DNA of 64,000 bases from Natronosalvus halobius (GCF_024138145.1 NZ_CP099998.1:186001-250000); one strand, 5' to 3'; shown: positions 8,515 through 17,322, counted from the stretch's first letter. The notes: generated from the sequence alone by a model not told the origin. Program-made: numbers and translations.

Positions 8515-8550
8515 AATTATAAGAGATAAATAATACAATTATTTACGCTA
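8515..8550 (+). promoter_or_regulatory. A/T-rich promoter of the beta-CASP two-gene unit
   Basis: The sequence ATTATAAGAGATAAATAATA, then AATTATTTA, lies directly before the ATG at 8554. A TATA box at about 8522-8535 would start transcription close to the ATG, consistent with a leaderless mRNA. Confidence 0.55.
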
Positions 8551-8553
8551 AAT

Positions 8554-9438
8554 ATGGGAATACAAGAGACAAGCGGCGATACAGAACGCACTGCTACTGC
8601 GATCCTTCGAGTCCTTGACCCTATCGAAATCATCGACTCACTTCCTCCAACCGTCTTCCCGGTCAGCGCGAAAATCCAGCTTGATCGTACCAGTCGCGAA
8701 GATCATGCCTATCAAGAGTATCGGCCACCAGACTACCCCGTTGAAGTCCGTGTCCCCGCCGAAGCGCCCTATATCCCGGAAACAACGGTCCATTTTAGCA
8801 ATCCTGCAGAGCGGCCGCCCAAAAATGCACAGCCTGTGAGCACTGCTGAATTCGTCGACGGCCTTGAGGAGATAGCTGATCATCTCGAAGAAGAGACTGC
8901 TACTGATCCTCAGCGTCTATATCTTACTGGGATCTGCGTTGTCGAAGTCCCCTCTCAATATCTTACCGTTGATGATGGTATACACGCTGTGAAACCTGCA
9001 CTGTATGAGGAAAACGCCGAGATGACGATCGCGTATTTCCAAAAGGATAATTCGCTCAGTGCCCACAATGTTCGTGAAGATCTTGATGAGGCACTTCCTG
9101 GCGAGACTCGAACACCGCTCGAACTCATCCGTCTCGATGAGGTTACTGCTAAACCGTCACGCCTTGGAAGAGGGACTACGCGTCGAGCAGGCCGTGCCCA
9201 ATACTTTACTGAAAAAGAAGCTGAAAAAGCTGGCTCAATCGATGCAACACCTGCGATTTGGCAGGTAAAGCGTCTTCGTCGCCCCGGAGATGGTACCCGC
9301 CCTCTCGAAACCGTACTTGATGAATACTACCAGTTTTTACCTAGACTTGCTGAGACCGACCTTATTCGCGAGCTCACTTTTGTTGGCCAGACCCGGACTG
9401 TCGAACGATTCTACGCCGAACAAGTTCTGAGCCGATGA
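8554..9438 (+). CDS. Unknown protein coupled to a beta-CASP nuclease
   Basis: The 294-residue acidic soluble protein has no signal or membrane segment. The first half looks beta-rich (VFPVSAKIQLDR, VEVRVPAEAPYIPETTVHF); the middle has LYLTGICVVEVPSQYLTVDDGIHAVKPALYEE; the C-terminal third is mostly helical (PLETVLDEYYQFLPRLAETDLIRELTF). I do not recognise the family. It overlaps the metallo-beta-lactamase gene by 4 nt, so the two products are made together and may form a complex. Codons are visibly richer in A/T than in neighbouring genes, a sign of transfer. Confidence 0.7.
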   Translation: MGIQETSGDTERTATAILRVLDPIEIIDSLPPTVFPVSAKIQLDRTSREDHAYQEYRPPDYPVEVRVPAEAPYIPETTVHFSNPAERPPKNAQPVSTAEFVDGLEEIADHLEEETATDPQRLYLTGICVVEVPSQYLTVDDGIHAVKPALYEENAEMTIAYFQKDNSLSAHNVREDLDEALPGETRTPLELIRLDEVTAKPSRLGRGTTRRAGRAQYFTEKEAEKAGSIDATPAIWQVKRLRRPGDGTRPLETVLDEYYQFLPRLAETDLIRELTFVGQTRTVERFYAEQVLSR

Positions 9439-11504
9439 GTCATCAACGGACACTCAAACAGCCAGAAGAGGGAAGTACAGCTTCCAATGATGGTAGCCTC
9501 GTTGACCAACCTCTTGTGGTTACTCCATTGGGTGGGGCTAGAGAAGTCGGTCGATCTTGTTATCATGTCCAAACGCCGGAGTTGGATCTCCTTGTTGACT
9601 GTGGACTCAATCAGGGCTCCGGTGGTCAGTTTCCAAAACTGAGGGAGATCGACGAAGGACAGATTGACGCCGTATTTCTCACGCATGCCCATATCGATCA
9701 CTCAGGAGGACTTCCAGTACTGGAGCATCGCGACCTTCTCGCAGCTGATGCCCCTCTTATCACGACACGACCGACAACGGCACTTTGCCATACTCTTCTC
9801 CACGATTCAATTAACATTCATGAGGAACAGGCCCGCCAACAGGGCCGAAAGCAACAATTCACCAGAGATGACGTCCATGACGTTCTTGAGCGGTTTAAAC
9901 CACATCGCTACGGAACCCATACCCTCTCTCGAGATCTCCCTCGAATCGATACCCTCGCTGATTTCGAATACAAACTCGGTGGAGCAGGCCATCTGCTTGG
10001 TAGTGCTTGGCTCGCCATTGAATACGGTGGCCGTCGCGTTGTGTTCTCTGGTGATATTGGGGGTCGATCAGCTCATCTTCCTGATTGGGAGGCGCCTCCA
10101 TCTGCAGATACGCTCTTCTTGGAGAGTACTTATGGGGACCGCCAGCAACACCGCTCGTTAAAATCAGCACGGAACCAACTCTATCAAGAATCCTTGGACG
10201 CTGTGAAGAACGGTATTCCGGTTCTCATTCCAACCTTCGCTGTGGGACGAGCCCAAGAAGTGATGCAGATATTCCGCGAACGCTTTCCGCACGAGCCAGA
10301 TGATATCCAGGAGAAACTGGAGGTTATCTACGATGGGATGGCACGAGACGCCACTGCTGCCTATCATGCCTATTCTATTGGGGAATTCGTCAATGAAAAG
10401 ATCAATAACTGGCGGATGAACGCTCAAGACAACGAGCCCTTTCTTCCGGACTGTGCATGGTACCCAGAAAATAATTCTGAGCGTGCCCCAATCCTCGATG
10501 GTGACAACGCCCCGATTATCGTCGCACCTTCTGGAATGCTTACTGGGGGCACCTCACCGCTGTATCTTACTGCACTTGCGGAAAAATATGATGAGGCACG
10601 TGTTTTCTTAATTGGTCACCAGGCGGAGGGGACACCAGGAAAAGTCCTGCAAGATGCTTCAGGGACCCACGTAGAAGTATCTCTCCCAGTAACACCATTC
10701 ACTGATCTGGATCTTGAGGCCGACGACAGCGGCAATACCACAGTAACGATCCCAACGTCTTGGATCCAAACCATCTCTGGTTTTAGCGGACACTGCGCTC
10801 GTCAAGTTCTGTCTGAGTTCGCTCAGGATGTCGACGCAAAGCATGTCGCACTTGTCCACGGACCAAGTGCTGCTCAGAAAGAGTGCAGAAACTACCTTGA
10901 TAAGAAGCTCAACGCAGATGTCGTAAGTCGGGCTATAATGGGAACGCCAATTCCCGTTTATGGTGCTACTTCAGGGAAACTCACCAATGTTGATCTAAGT
11001 GATGGGGCTGCCACTGCTGCAACCGTCCGCCCCCAAAGTGAGGTTGATACAGACCATGTTACAGATACGCTTGTCGATGACGATGAATCGAGTAGCGAAT
11101 TTGAGACCGAGAACCTAGAGACAGAGCAGGAGGTAGAGCTGAGTGTTGGAGAGCGCATTGACGTATTGGAGGAGAAAATAAAGCAACTTGAAGCAGAATT
11201 GGTGGCTGCCCGTCACGAGGGCCGATGGACTGAGGGCGAACTTCGACGGCTTATTCGCTCGGAACTAGATAGCGGGTCTACGATCCCCGGGAGTGTCAGT
11301 GACCCTCCATTTAAGGAACACACGCTTGATGCTCTCTTAGAAATCGACGGGATAGGGACAAATATCCTCGAGAATCTCAATGAGAACGGGTATCAGTCAA
11401 TAGCTGGTATCAAGAGTGCTTCTATATCAGATCTAACTAACGTTGATGGGATAGGCAAAAAGATCGCCACTAGGATGTTGGAACAAACGCGTAGAGAGTC
11501 CTGA
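9435..11504 (+). CDS. Beta-CASP metallo-beta-lactamase ribonuclease-like protein with coiled coil and HhH tail
   Basis: The 689-residue protein has all motifs of an active beta-CASP enzyme. These are THAHIDHSGG (HxHxDH, residues 84-89), GGAGHLLGS, FSGDIGG, LESTYGD, VFLIGHQAEGTPG, SGFSGH and VALVHGP. Family members (CPSF73, RNase J, aCPSF) cut or degrade RNA using two zinc ions. A coiled coil (RIDVLEEKIKQLEAELVAAR) and a C-terminal helix-hairpin-helix pair (LLEIDGIGTNILENL, NVDGIGKKIATRM) are extra and suggest DNA or structured nucleic acid binding. It has no KH domain, unlike chromosomal aCPSF1. It is the second gene of an A/T-richer two-gene unit. The substrate could be RNA or DNA. Confidence 0.9.
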   Translation: MSHQRTLKQPEEGSTASNDGSLVDQPLVVTPLGGAREVGRSCYHVQTPELDLLVDCGLNQGSGGQFPKLREIDEGQIDAVFLTHAHIDHSGGLPVLEHRDLLAADAPLITTRPTTALCHTLLHDSINIHEEQARQQGRKQQFTRDDVHDVLERFKPHRYGTHTLSRDLPRIDTLADFEYKLGGAGHLLGSAWLAIEYGGRRVVFSGDIGGRSAHLPDWEAPPSADTLFLESTYGDRQQHRSLKSARNQLYQESLDAVKNGIPVLIPTFAVGRAQEVMQIFRERFPHEPDDIQEKLEVIYDGMARDATAAYHAYSIGEFVNEKINNWRMNAQDNEPFLPDCAWYPENNSERAPILDGDNAPIIVAPSGMLTGGTSPLYLTALAEKYDEARVFLIGHQAEGTPGKVLQDASGTHVEVSLPVTPFTDLDLEADDSGNTTVTIPTSWIQTISGFSGHCARQVLSEFAQDVDAKHVALVHGPSAAQKECRNYLDKKLNADVVSRAIMGTPIPVYGATSGKLTNVDLSDGAATAATVRPQSEVDTDHVTDTLVDDDESSSEFETENLETEQEVELSVGERIDVLEEKIKQLEAELVAARHEGRWTEGELRRLIRSELDSGSTIPGSVSDPPFKEHTLDALLEIDGIGTNILENLNENGYQSIAGIKSASISDLTNVDGIGKKIATRMLEQTRRES

Positions 11505-11519
11505 ACGATATTTTGGAAA

Positions 11520-11972
11520 CTACTCGAAAGACAGTTCAGCAAGCTTCTCTGGCAGGCTTTGTAGACGAGTTTCGAAGACTGATAGCGGGTGGGCATCCAG
11601 AAACACAGCCTTTTCTCGATCCACTGAACCATTCGGATAATCGATCTGAAAGTGGCAATGGCCTAAGTCTGTGTGAGTATTATCCTGACGCCATCCGCAG
11701 GAAAAGCCACGTTCTGGTTCGACCCACTGAATCCAGTAGCGGTTCCAATCCTGACGGAATATGAATTCAATTTCGACTCGAGCAGTTGTTGACCGATACG
11801 AGTGATCAAGAAACCGTTCAACGTCGACAACGGCGTGAATCTCGCGAGGGCGGTTTCGAGACGGAAGATACTGGACGTCGGAAAACTCCGGTTGCGTACT
11901 CAGTCGCTGGTGAATTCGTTGATAAACACGTGGCTTGTCGTACGGGTTTCCACCGCTAGTGAACCGTCCCAT
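11520..11972 (-). CDS. Partner protein of the HTH module, copy A
   Basis: About 150 residues from the ATG at 11972, one nucleotide after the stop of the HTH gene. The core includes RVEIEFIFRQDWNRYWIQW...FSCGWRQDNTHTDLGHCHFQIDYP. This corresponds to the partner at 24952-25386, where the same position reads ECRWDRHPNPHNTRDHFHPPP. The conserved W-R-x-D/H...H-FH pattern suggests a histidine-rich active or metal site. This copy is more diverged. It may be a TumE-like toxin or a DUF7718-type protein; neither is certain. Confidence 0.6.
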   Translation of the reverse strand: MGRFTSGGNPYDKPRVYQRIHQRLSTQPEFSDVQYLPSRNRPREIHAVVDVERFLDHSYRSTTARVEIEFIFRQDWNRYWIQWVEPERGFSCGWRQDNTHTDLGHCHFQIDYPNGSVDREKAVFLDAHPLSVFETRLQSLPEKLAELSFE

Positions 11973-11973
11973 C

Positions 11974-12501
11974 TCAGTCGGCGTGTTGAGGTTGGCTGGG
12001 GTCTGAACCGTGGTCTTGTGCCGAAAGATCGTCGTATAGCCCAAGTGCGTTGGTGAGTAGCTGGCGATGGTGCTCGTTTTCCTCCCAGTAAGAGATCACC
12101 TTTCGTCGATCCTGGACCTCTTCTGGAGGGAGCTCATCTCCAAGCGATGCCTCGAGCTCTTGCAGTGAATCAACATCGTATTCGCGCTTCCACTCTGCAA
12201 TTTCTGAGGCGATTGCCTCCAGTTCGTCTCGAAGCTCGTCTTTCGTATTCTCAACGACAAGCTCTTGGATATGATCGAGGTACGCCCGCATTGGATCGAT
12301 CTTGTAGCGTATATCGCCGTCAATCTCGACGGTCGTAAGCTGGCCTGCATCAGTAAGATACTCGAGTTGAGATTTCGTTGTCTCCCAGGATCCAACCTCT
12401 GCTTGCTCTTTGATCCAGTTGACCGACCTCGGCTCGCGGAGTGTGAGGGCAACAGCTTCGATCCGGTCTCGAGCAGTCATCGTTTCAGTCCAGTCATCCA
12501 T
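11974..12501 (-). CDS. HTH protein of the paired module, copy A (DUF7342-like)
   Basis: About 175 residues from the ATG at 12501 (MDDWTETMTARDRIEA). A winged helix covers residues 8-60 (RSVNWIKEQAEVGSWETTKSQLEYLTDAGQL...IRYKIDP), followed by a long helical arm (YLDHIQELVVENTKDELRDELEAIASEIAEWKREYDVDSLQELEA). This layout matches the gene at 25395-25928, which also precedes a histidine-rich partner. An ATG at 12528 is possible but adds residues not seen in the paralogue. Probable DNA-binding autoregulator or antitoxin. Confidence 0.7.
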   Translation of the reverse strand: MDDWTETMTARDRIEAVALTLREPRSVNWIKEQAEVGSWETTKSQLEYLTDAGQLTTVEIDGDIRYKIDPMRAYLDHIQELVVENTKDELRDELEAIASEIAEWKREYDVDSLQELEASLGDELPPEEVQDRRKVISYWEENEHHRQLLTNALGLYDDLSAQDHGSDPSQPQHAD

Positions 12502-12573
12502 GGTCTTGGAAGCAGATATGGGCCCCATACACTTATAGATTGAGAGCGGTTCGCCATATTCGAGATATAGAGG

Positions 12574-13134
12574 TTAGCGAATGAACGTCCCATCTGGGGA
12601 TGGGACCAGTCCAGTCCGAATCTCGAGGTCGACGCGTCTGAGGTGTTTACAGCCACCGGCAGGCTCGCGTTGTTCACAATCCGGACAGGTGCACGTTTCC
12701 ACCTCGACATCGACCGTGTAGGTGTTTCCACTCTCGCTGACGACCTCGTAGGTTGGGCCCACGCTGGCGAAGCGAACGTCCATATTCTCACTCAGTGCGC
12801 GACGGGTTCGTGGTTCGTCGGTCGAGTACCCGCCTGCCTCGAGTGGAGTCGGTGGCTGTGGATCTGCACAGGGGCTGGTGAATTTGTTGCGGCGGTTGCG
12901 TTCTTGCCCGCATTTTCTGCAGCGCCAGTAGCGTGTGCGGTATTCGGAACCCTCTGTGAGGTCGATTTCATACATCGATGGCTCAGTTCCGGGAAGCCAC
13001 TCGTCGATTGCGACGAGTTCGTGTCCGTTGAGGCGGGCAACGTCACCTGGATAGCTTCGGTCCCGGCTGCTCGTGTCCGTCTTGGATTGGTCGTCTCGAT
13101 GCGATTCGCTCTGGAGTTGCTGATCTGTACTCAT
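12574..13134 (-). CDS. SWIM zinc-finger protein
   Basis: The 186-residue protein has a first zinc knuckle pair (YWRCRKCGQERNRRNKFTSPC, with C-x2-C) and, near the C-terminus, a SWIM-type finger. There the segment TYTVDVEVETCTCPDCEQREPAGGCKHLRRVDLEI gives C-x-C-xn-C-x-H. SWIM fingers bind nucleic acid or proteins and are frequent on haloarchaeal plasmids and in transposon-linked proteins. The ATG at 13134 is followed by an acidic low-complexity stretch. It lies upstream of the paired HTH module on the same strand but at some distance. Confidence 0.8.
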   Translation of the reverse strand: MSTDQQLQSESHRDDQSKTDTSSRDRSYPGDVARLNGHELVAIDEWLPGTEPSMYEIDLTEGSEYRTRYWRCRKCGQERNRRNKFTSPCADPQPPTPLEAGGYSTDEPRTRRALSENMDVRFASVGPTYEVVSESGNTYTVDVEVETCTCPDCEQREPAGGCKHLRRVDLEIRTGLVPSPDGTFIR

Positions 13135-13491
13135 TAGTGATCTCGAGACACACTGAGTTGCGCCTCACGCCTATTGGCGCACAAAAAATGGGTTGTAGCG
13201 TCTGTTGTCGAAATTCAGTTTCGAAGAGATCGGGGGTTTCTGAGCAGATTCAGAATTACCCTACGAAACCTATTCTACAAAATTTGTTCTTTCATTGAGA
13301 AGGAAATCACCACCATCTCGAAAAAGAGTGAAACTAGATGCCCCGTGAACTACTGACGTACCCTCAATTAAAGAGAACTGCTGTACGCCGTTCACCGTGT
13401 GCATCTCATATCCTCGACACATTTCGCCACCACGCCGCCGACCTCCCGGAACGCGTTGAGGACGTCGGCCTTTGAGTGGACTGTCTCTACC
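13135..13491. other. Non-coding stretch with a possible gene remnant
   Basis: Mostly unexplained. A short frame at about 13409-13477 on the plus strand ends in acidic, haloarchaeal-looking residues (HILDTFRHHAADLPERVEDV) just before the operators of the PIN operon; it may be the tail of a lost gene. No other support. Confidence 0.35.
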
Positions 13492-13571
13492 ATACACTTT
13501 GTAGTGTATCCGTCCCTTCTCCCCATACACTTTGTGGTGCGCAGACTTATATCGGTTCACTACGTAGTGAA
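13492..13571 (+). promoter_or_regulatory. Operator/promoter of the HTH-PIN toxin operon
   Basis: Three related sites: ATACACTTTGTAGTGTAT (13492-13509), CATACACTTTGTGGTG (13524-13539) and TTCACTACGTAGTGAA (13556-13571). All contain CACT-N4-AGTG or close variants. A TATA-like ACTTATAT lies between the second and third, about 28 nt before the ATG at 13576. This is typical of tight autoregulation by the HTH antitoxin. Confidence 0.75.
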
Positions 13572-13575
13572 GGGT

Positions 13576-13947
13576 ATGAGCCGAAATGACCGAGGTGAGT
13601 ATTCACCGACGGTAACGGACGAGGAGATCCTCGCGTTCATCGCTCGCGAGGATCGCCCAATTCAGACAGCGCAGTCAGTCGGTGATCAGTTCGGTATTGA
13701 TCGCTCGCAGGCCTATCGACGGCTCCAACGCCTCGCCGATGACGGCACACTCGAGAAATCAAAAGTCGGGGGGAGAGCTGTCGTGTGGTGGCTCTCCACC
13801 GGGAGCAAGCGGGCGAGCGAAGCAACGATCAGCGACGTCAACCCAGACGACCCGATATTTGATCGCGAAACCTTCGAAGCGGGGGAGCCGGCCAACACCT
13901 CTGAGAACATCGACGATATCCTCTATAGTGACGCCGAGTCGGCATGA
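13576..13947 (+). CDS. HTH antitoxin of a VapBC-type pair
   Basis: The 123-residue protein has a winged helix at about residues 12-70 (DEEILAFIAREDRPIQTAQSVGDQFGIDRSQAYRRLQRLADDGTLEKSKVGGRAVVWWL). An acidic C-terminal tail (FDRETFEAGEPANTSENIDDIL) probably wraps the toxin. It overlaps the PIN toxin gene by 4 nt. Three palindromes lie directly upstream. Confidence 0.85.
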   Translation: MSRNDRGEYSPTVTDEEILAFIAREDRPIQTAQSVGDQFGIDRSQAYRRLQRLADDGTLEKSKVGGRAVVWWLSTGSKRASEATISDVNPDDPIFDRETFEAGEPANTSENIDDILYSDAESA

Positions 13948-14402
13948 GTCAGGGCACACCCATTCCGTTATTCGTCGACACGGGCGGTTTCTACGCGGCG
14001 TATGTCGAGGACGATGCCAACCATACTCGAGCTTCAGCTGTGTTCGACGCGATTCGGGCCGGTGAGTACGGACCGATTTTCACGAGCCGGTACGTGCTCG
14101 CCGAGCTCGCAACCGTGATCCTTTACCGGAAGAGCCACCACCACGCTGTCTCGACACTCAAGGAGATCCGAGCTTCAGAGACGATCAATGTGGTCCCCGT
14201 GACTGGTGCCATGTTCGACGCAGCATACGAACGCTTCGTCAAGTACGATGACCAAGAGATTGCGTTCTTCGAGCACCTTGGCGGTGCACTCGCTCGCGAA
14301 TATGAGATTGAGTACGTATTCACGTTCGACCCGAGCGATTTCCACACGATGGGACTCACTGTTGTTCCAGACGATCCAGGAGAAGGACCTCGTCACGAAT
14401 GA
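13944..14402 (+). CDS. PIN-domain ribonuclease toxin (VapC-type)
   Basis: The 152-residue PIN protein has the expected acidic residues: PLFVDTGGFYA (first D), YVLAELATVILY (E), KYDDQEIAFFEH (D/E) and VFTFDPSDFHTMG (last D). PIN toxins cut RNA with Mg2+ or Mn2+ and are blocked by their antitoxin (family knowledge). Overlap with the HTH gene shows coupled expression. It looks full length and intact. Confidence 0.88.
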   Translation: MSQGTPIPLFVDTGGFYAAYVEDDANHTRASAVFDAIRAGEYGPIFTSRYVLAELATVILYRKSHHHAVSTLKEIRASETINVVPVTGAMFDAAYERFVKYDDQEIAFFEHLGGALAREYEIEYVFTFDPSDFHTMGLTVVPDDPGEGPRHE

Positions 14403-14678
14403 TGCTCAAGTGTATGCAATGGGTACCCTCGTCTCGAGTTCTCCACCAGAGATGTCTGGGCTTTCCTGTGGTATTCACTGAAGCGACTCAAGCCTACGAG
14501 CGAACTACCCCTCCCTACTCGCTCACGGTTTGTATCGCTCGTTCGTTGAGGGCAGGGAGGGAGTCACTCGTCCCAGAAAGCTTTGATTCGGTCATCAAGA
14601 CAGGTAACCACATCTCATCCTGTGGCTGAGTAATTAGGGATCCCTGAAATGACTGGAGTAGAGTCGACTTCAAATAAC
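14403..14678. other. Non-coding stretch between the PIN operon and an ATPase remnant
   Basis: I see no gene. There is an imperfect inverted repeat around 14500-14560 (CGAGCGAACTACCCCTCCCT... AGGGAGGGAGTCACTCGTC) that could form a terminator-like hairpin after the PIN gene. Confidence 0.35.
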
Positions 14679-14763
14679 GTACTCTAAAGTACGATACTCT
14701 GAGGTATGATTATAGCAAGTATTATATTTGGTTCTACAATATCAGAGAATATTTGGTTCTACA
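14679..14763. promoter_or_regulatory. Tandem palindromes and 15-bp direct repeats before the DUF234 remnant
   Basis: GTACTCTAAAGTAC (14679-14692) and ATACTCTGAGGTAT (14694-14707) are adjacent 14-bp palindromes. They are followed by ATATTTGGTTCTACA twice, at 14724-14738 and 14749-14763, with a 25-nt period. The palindromes look like operator boxes. The direct repeat may mark the junction where the front of the ATPase gene was lost. Confidence 0.5.
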
Positions 14764-15367
14764 TATCGATTACAATCAACTTTCAAAATACATAAACCGC
14801 CTCTCTCGGCTGCGACTGGTCGATCAACACGTTCCAATTACCGAACGAAAGGAGCGAACCAAGCGAAGTCGCTATCGTATCCGTGATCAGTTCTTCCGAT
14901 TTTGGTTCCATTTCGTCTATGGGAGCGGTGACAGATACGAGGACTTTGGAGATGAAGCATACGAGACGCTCATCGAGCCGGAACTCGCAGACTTCGTAAG
15001 CGACTCGTTCGAGGATCTCTGTGGTTCCGCTCTTCGAACGCTCTATCCCGAGTATATGATCACGGACGTCGGACAATGGTGGTATCAGGACCACGAGGTT
15101 GACGTTGTGGGTCTAACAAACGAGGACGCGCTGGTCACTGGCGAGTGCAAATTTCAGCGATCACCGTTGGATTACGATGCGTTCTCGAAGCTTCAAACTC
15201 ACGTCAATGAGCTTCAATGGACGCCATCCGGAGGGGGAGAGCGGAAGCACGAATACGCGTTGTTCTCTCGAAGCGGATTTACACAGGCCGTAGAGAACGC
15301 TGCCGAGAAACGGGATGATTTGCGACTGTTTACCGTTGAGGACGTCTTGACAGCGCTGAAATCGTGA
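14753..15367 (+). pseudogene. C-terminal part of a DUF234-type archaeal ATPase
   Basis: The 204 residues match the C-terminal half of archaeal ATP-binding proteins: a winged-helix end (NQLSKYINRLSRLRLVDQHVPITE), the DUF234 core (RSRYRIRDQFFRFWFHFVYG) and a nuclease-like end (HEVDVVGLTNEDALVTGECKFQRSPLDYDAFSKL, a D...E-x-K pattern). The P-loop domain, normally some 200 residues before this, is absent. There is no proper start codon context. It is therefore a 5'-truncated gene. Confidence 0.8.
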
Positions 15368-15550
15368 ATCGCCTCGAGTTCCATAAGCAAGGGTATCCTT
15401 TCGAACCTCGAAAAGACTTGACCAGGATGAACTCAAGGACTCAGAACAGGATGTTGATCAGCGGATTATTGAATGATAAGAAAGTATTGATCGTTTGCAG
15501 TATAGGAATCTAACCAGAATTCTTTTGGTGAATAATTGGCTGCAGTCCAT

Positions 15551-15915
15551 ACCCCCCACTTTTCACGAGTGTTTTGATCACATTGTGAAGACAGACAATC
15601 ACTCGGACCCCCCACATTTCATGAGTGTTTGGAAGAGTATGTCTATCGGCCAAATTGGCTGAGGTTAGAGATCAAGGAGATTAGGGAAATAGCACCCCCA
15701 CCCCCCACTTTTCACGAGTGTTTGGGGCAGAAGTGAATACGGAAACAATGTCTGACGTTCCGCTAGAAGATCAATGGTGTGAATAGAACGTCTCTAGCTC
15801 CATTGCGGATTTTGTTATGGCTAGAGTGACTTATAGTTTCCCCAGCTAGTAGTCTCCGTCAGAGATCCCCACCCACCTCTTCTCAAAAACTCTCGTGAAA
15901 TATGGGGGGAGGGGG
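15551..15915. other. Replication origin region with ORB-like repeats
   Basis: Three direct copies of a repeat like CCCCACTTTTCACGAGTG occur at 15551-15577, 15607-15632 and 15700-15726. An inverted copy (ACTCTCGTGAAATATGGGGG) is at 15889-15908, just before the Orc gene. A fifth copy lies after that gene at 17299-17322. A G/C-rich end with TTTCACGAGTG is the usual haloarchaeal origin-recognition-box pattern. The stretch between the third and fourth repeat (15727-15888) is A/T-richer and may be the unwinding element. Confidence 0.82.
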
Positions 15916-16006
15916 TTCTGTTCTATTAGATACTGAGGAATCTTATGAAACCCGTGAAACTCGTGAACTAGTGGTTTTATGACCCATTGGTTGAATGTGA
16001 CTTGCA

Positions 16007-17209
16007 ATGGGGTTGGAACCGTTTACCAAAGACTCGACGATCTTTCGTGACGAGAACGTCCTTCGGGATAGTCACACTCCAAAGACACTGATCGAACGGG
16101 ATGAGGAGTTGACGGCCTATCAATCCGCCCTTCGTCCCGTGGTAAATGGTGCACAGCCAAAGAACCTCTTTTTGTACGGTCAGACAGGTGTTGGAAAAAC
16201 GCTGGCGACCAAATTAGTCCTTGAACGGCTCTCTACTGACCTCGAGCCGATGGCCGACGTCGATCTTCACACTGTTTTCCTGAACTGCAAATCGCTCTCC
16301 TCGAGTTATCAGGTGGCAGCCAACCTCGTCAACGAGTTTCGCGAGCCTGACAACCAGATCAAGACCACTGGCTACCCATCTGGAATGATCAACCAAATGC
16401 TCTGGGACCATTTGAACGACCTCGAGGCCTCTCACTGTCTCATCGTGCTTGACGAAGTTGATTCGATTGGGAACGACGATGACATTCTCTACCAGGTTCC
16501 TCGATCGAACGATAACGGTCTTGTCGATGGCACTCAAGTTGGAGTGATCGGCATCTCCAACGATTTTACGTTCCGGGATAACCTCTCCGCCCGAGTCAAA
16601 GATTCACTCTGCGATGAGGAGATCCTGTTTTCGCCGTATGACGCAAACCAACTTCGACGGATCCTCGAACAGCGTGCTGAACAGGCGTTTCATGATGATG
16701 TCCTCGATGACAATGTGATCCCACTAGCGGCGGCCTTTGCAGGCCAAAGTAGCGGGTCTGCACGGCAAGCCCTTCGTCGGTTATACAAGGCAGGCGACAT
16801 CGCTCGAGATCAGGGTGCAACTCTCGTCACTGAAGGGCATATTCGTCTCGCTGATCGTGCGGTTGAACGCGATAAAGTATGGGAGGAGTTACTTCGGGTG
16901 CCTTCGCATTCGAAGCTCACCCTGTATGCGTTGTTGATGCTTGAAGCCGAGGGGGAACTCCCAGCTAAACGGTCGGCAATCTACAAGCGATATCGTATTG
17001 CTGCTAATCGCATTGATATCGATCCGCGGACGGATCGAACGGTACATGACCGGTTATCTCAGCTCACGCTCAAGGGATTCCTTGACGTTGAAGAGAAAAA
17101 CAAAGGCCCAAAGGGCGGCTCTTACTACCAGTATCAGTTCTCGATTCGGCCCGAACTCGTTACTGAGGCACTCTCTGAAGACTCTCGAGTAGGCGAGTTA
17201 TTTGATTGA
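16007..17209 (+). CDS. cdc6: Orc1/Cdc6 replication initiator
   Basis: The 400-residue AAA+ protein has Walker A (GQTGVGKT, residues 58-65), Walker B (LIVLDEVDSI) and sensor 1 (VIGISNDFTFRD). A sensor 2 arginine lies in SGSARQALRRLY. A C-terminal winged helix follows from about residue 300 (SKLTLYALLMLEAEGE...RTVHDRLSQLTLKGFLDVEEKNKG). It is full length for the family and binds ORBs to start replication. ORB-like repeats flank it on both sides, and a TATA-like TTTTATGAC at 15974-15982 would give a leaderless transcript. Haloarchaea have many such genes; this one probably serves an accessory or integrated-plasmid origin. Confidence 0.95.
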   Translation: MGLEPFTKDSTIFRDENVLRDSHTPKTLIERDEELTAYQSALRPVVNGAQPKNLFLYGQTGVGKTLATKLVLERLSTDLEPMADVDLHTVFLNCKSLSSSYQVAANLVNEFREPDNQIKTTGYPSGMINQMLWDHLNDLEASHCLIVLDEVDSIGNDDDILYQVPRSNDNGLVDGTQVGVIGISNDFTFRDNLSARVKDSLCDEEILFSPYDANQLRRILEQRAEQAFHDDVLDDNVIPLAAAFAGQSSGSARQALRRLYKAGDIARDQGATLVTEGHIRLADRAVERDKVWEELLRVPSHSKLTLYALLMLEAEGELPAKRSAIYKRYRIAANRIDIDPRTDRTVHDRLSQLTLKGFLDVEEKNKGPKGGSYYQYQFSIRPELVTEALSEDSRVGELFD

Positions 17210-17298
17210 TTCCCCAAGTTGAGGTTCTTGTTAACTCCTGTTTTAACTGCAAAAGTTGCGGCGGAAATTACGGCTCCATTCGTTCGCTCTTGACCGAC

Positions 17299-17322
17299 AC
17301 CCCCCACATTTCACGAGTGTTG
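17299..17322 (+). repeat. ORB-like repeat downstream of the Orc gene
   Basis: CCCCACATTTCACGAGTG with a leading C run, in the same orientation as the three repeats upstream of the Orc gene, 90 nt after its stop. Confidence 0.75.
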
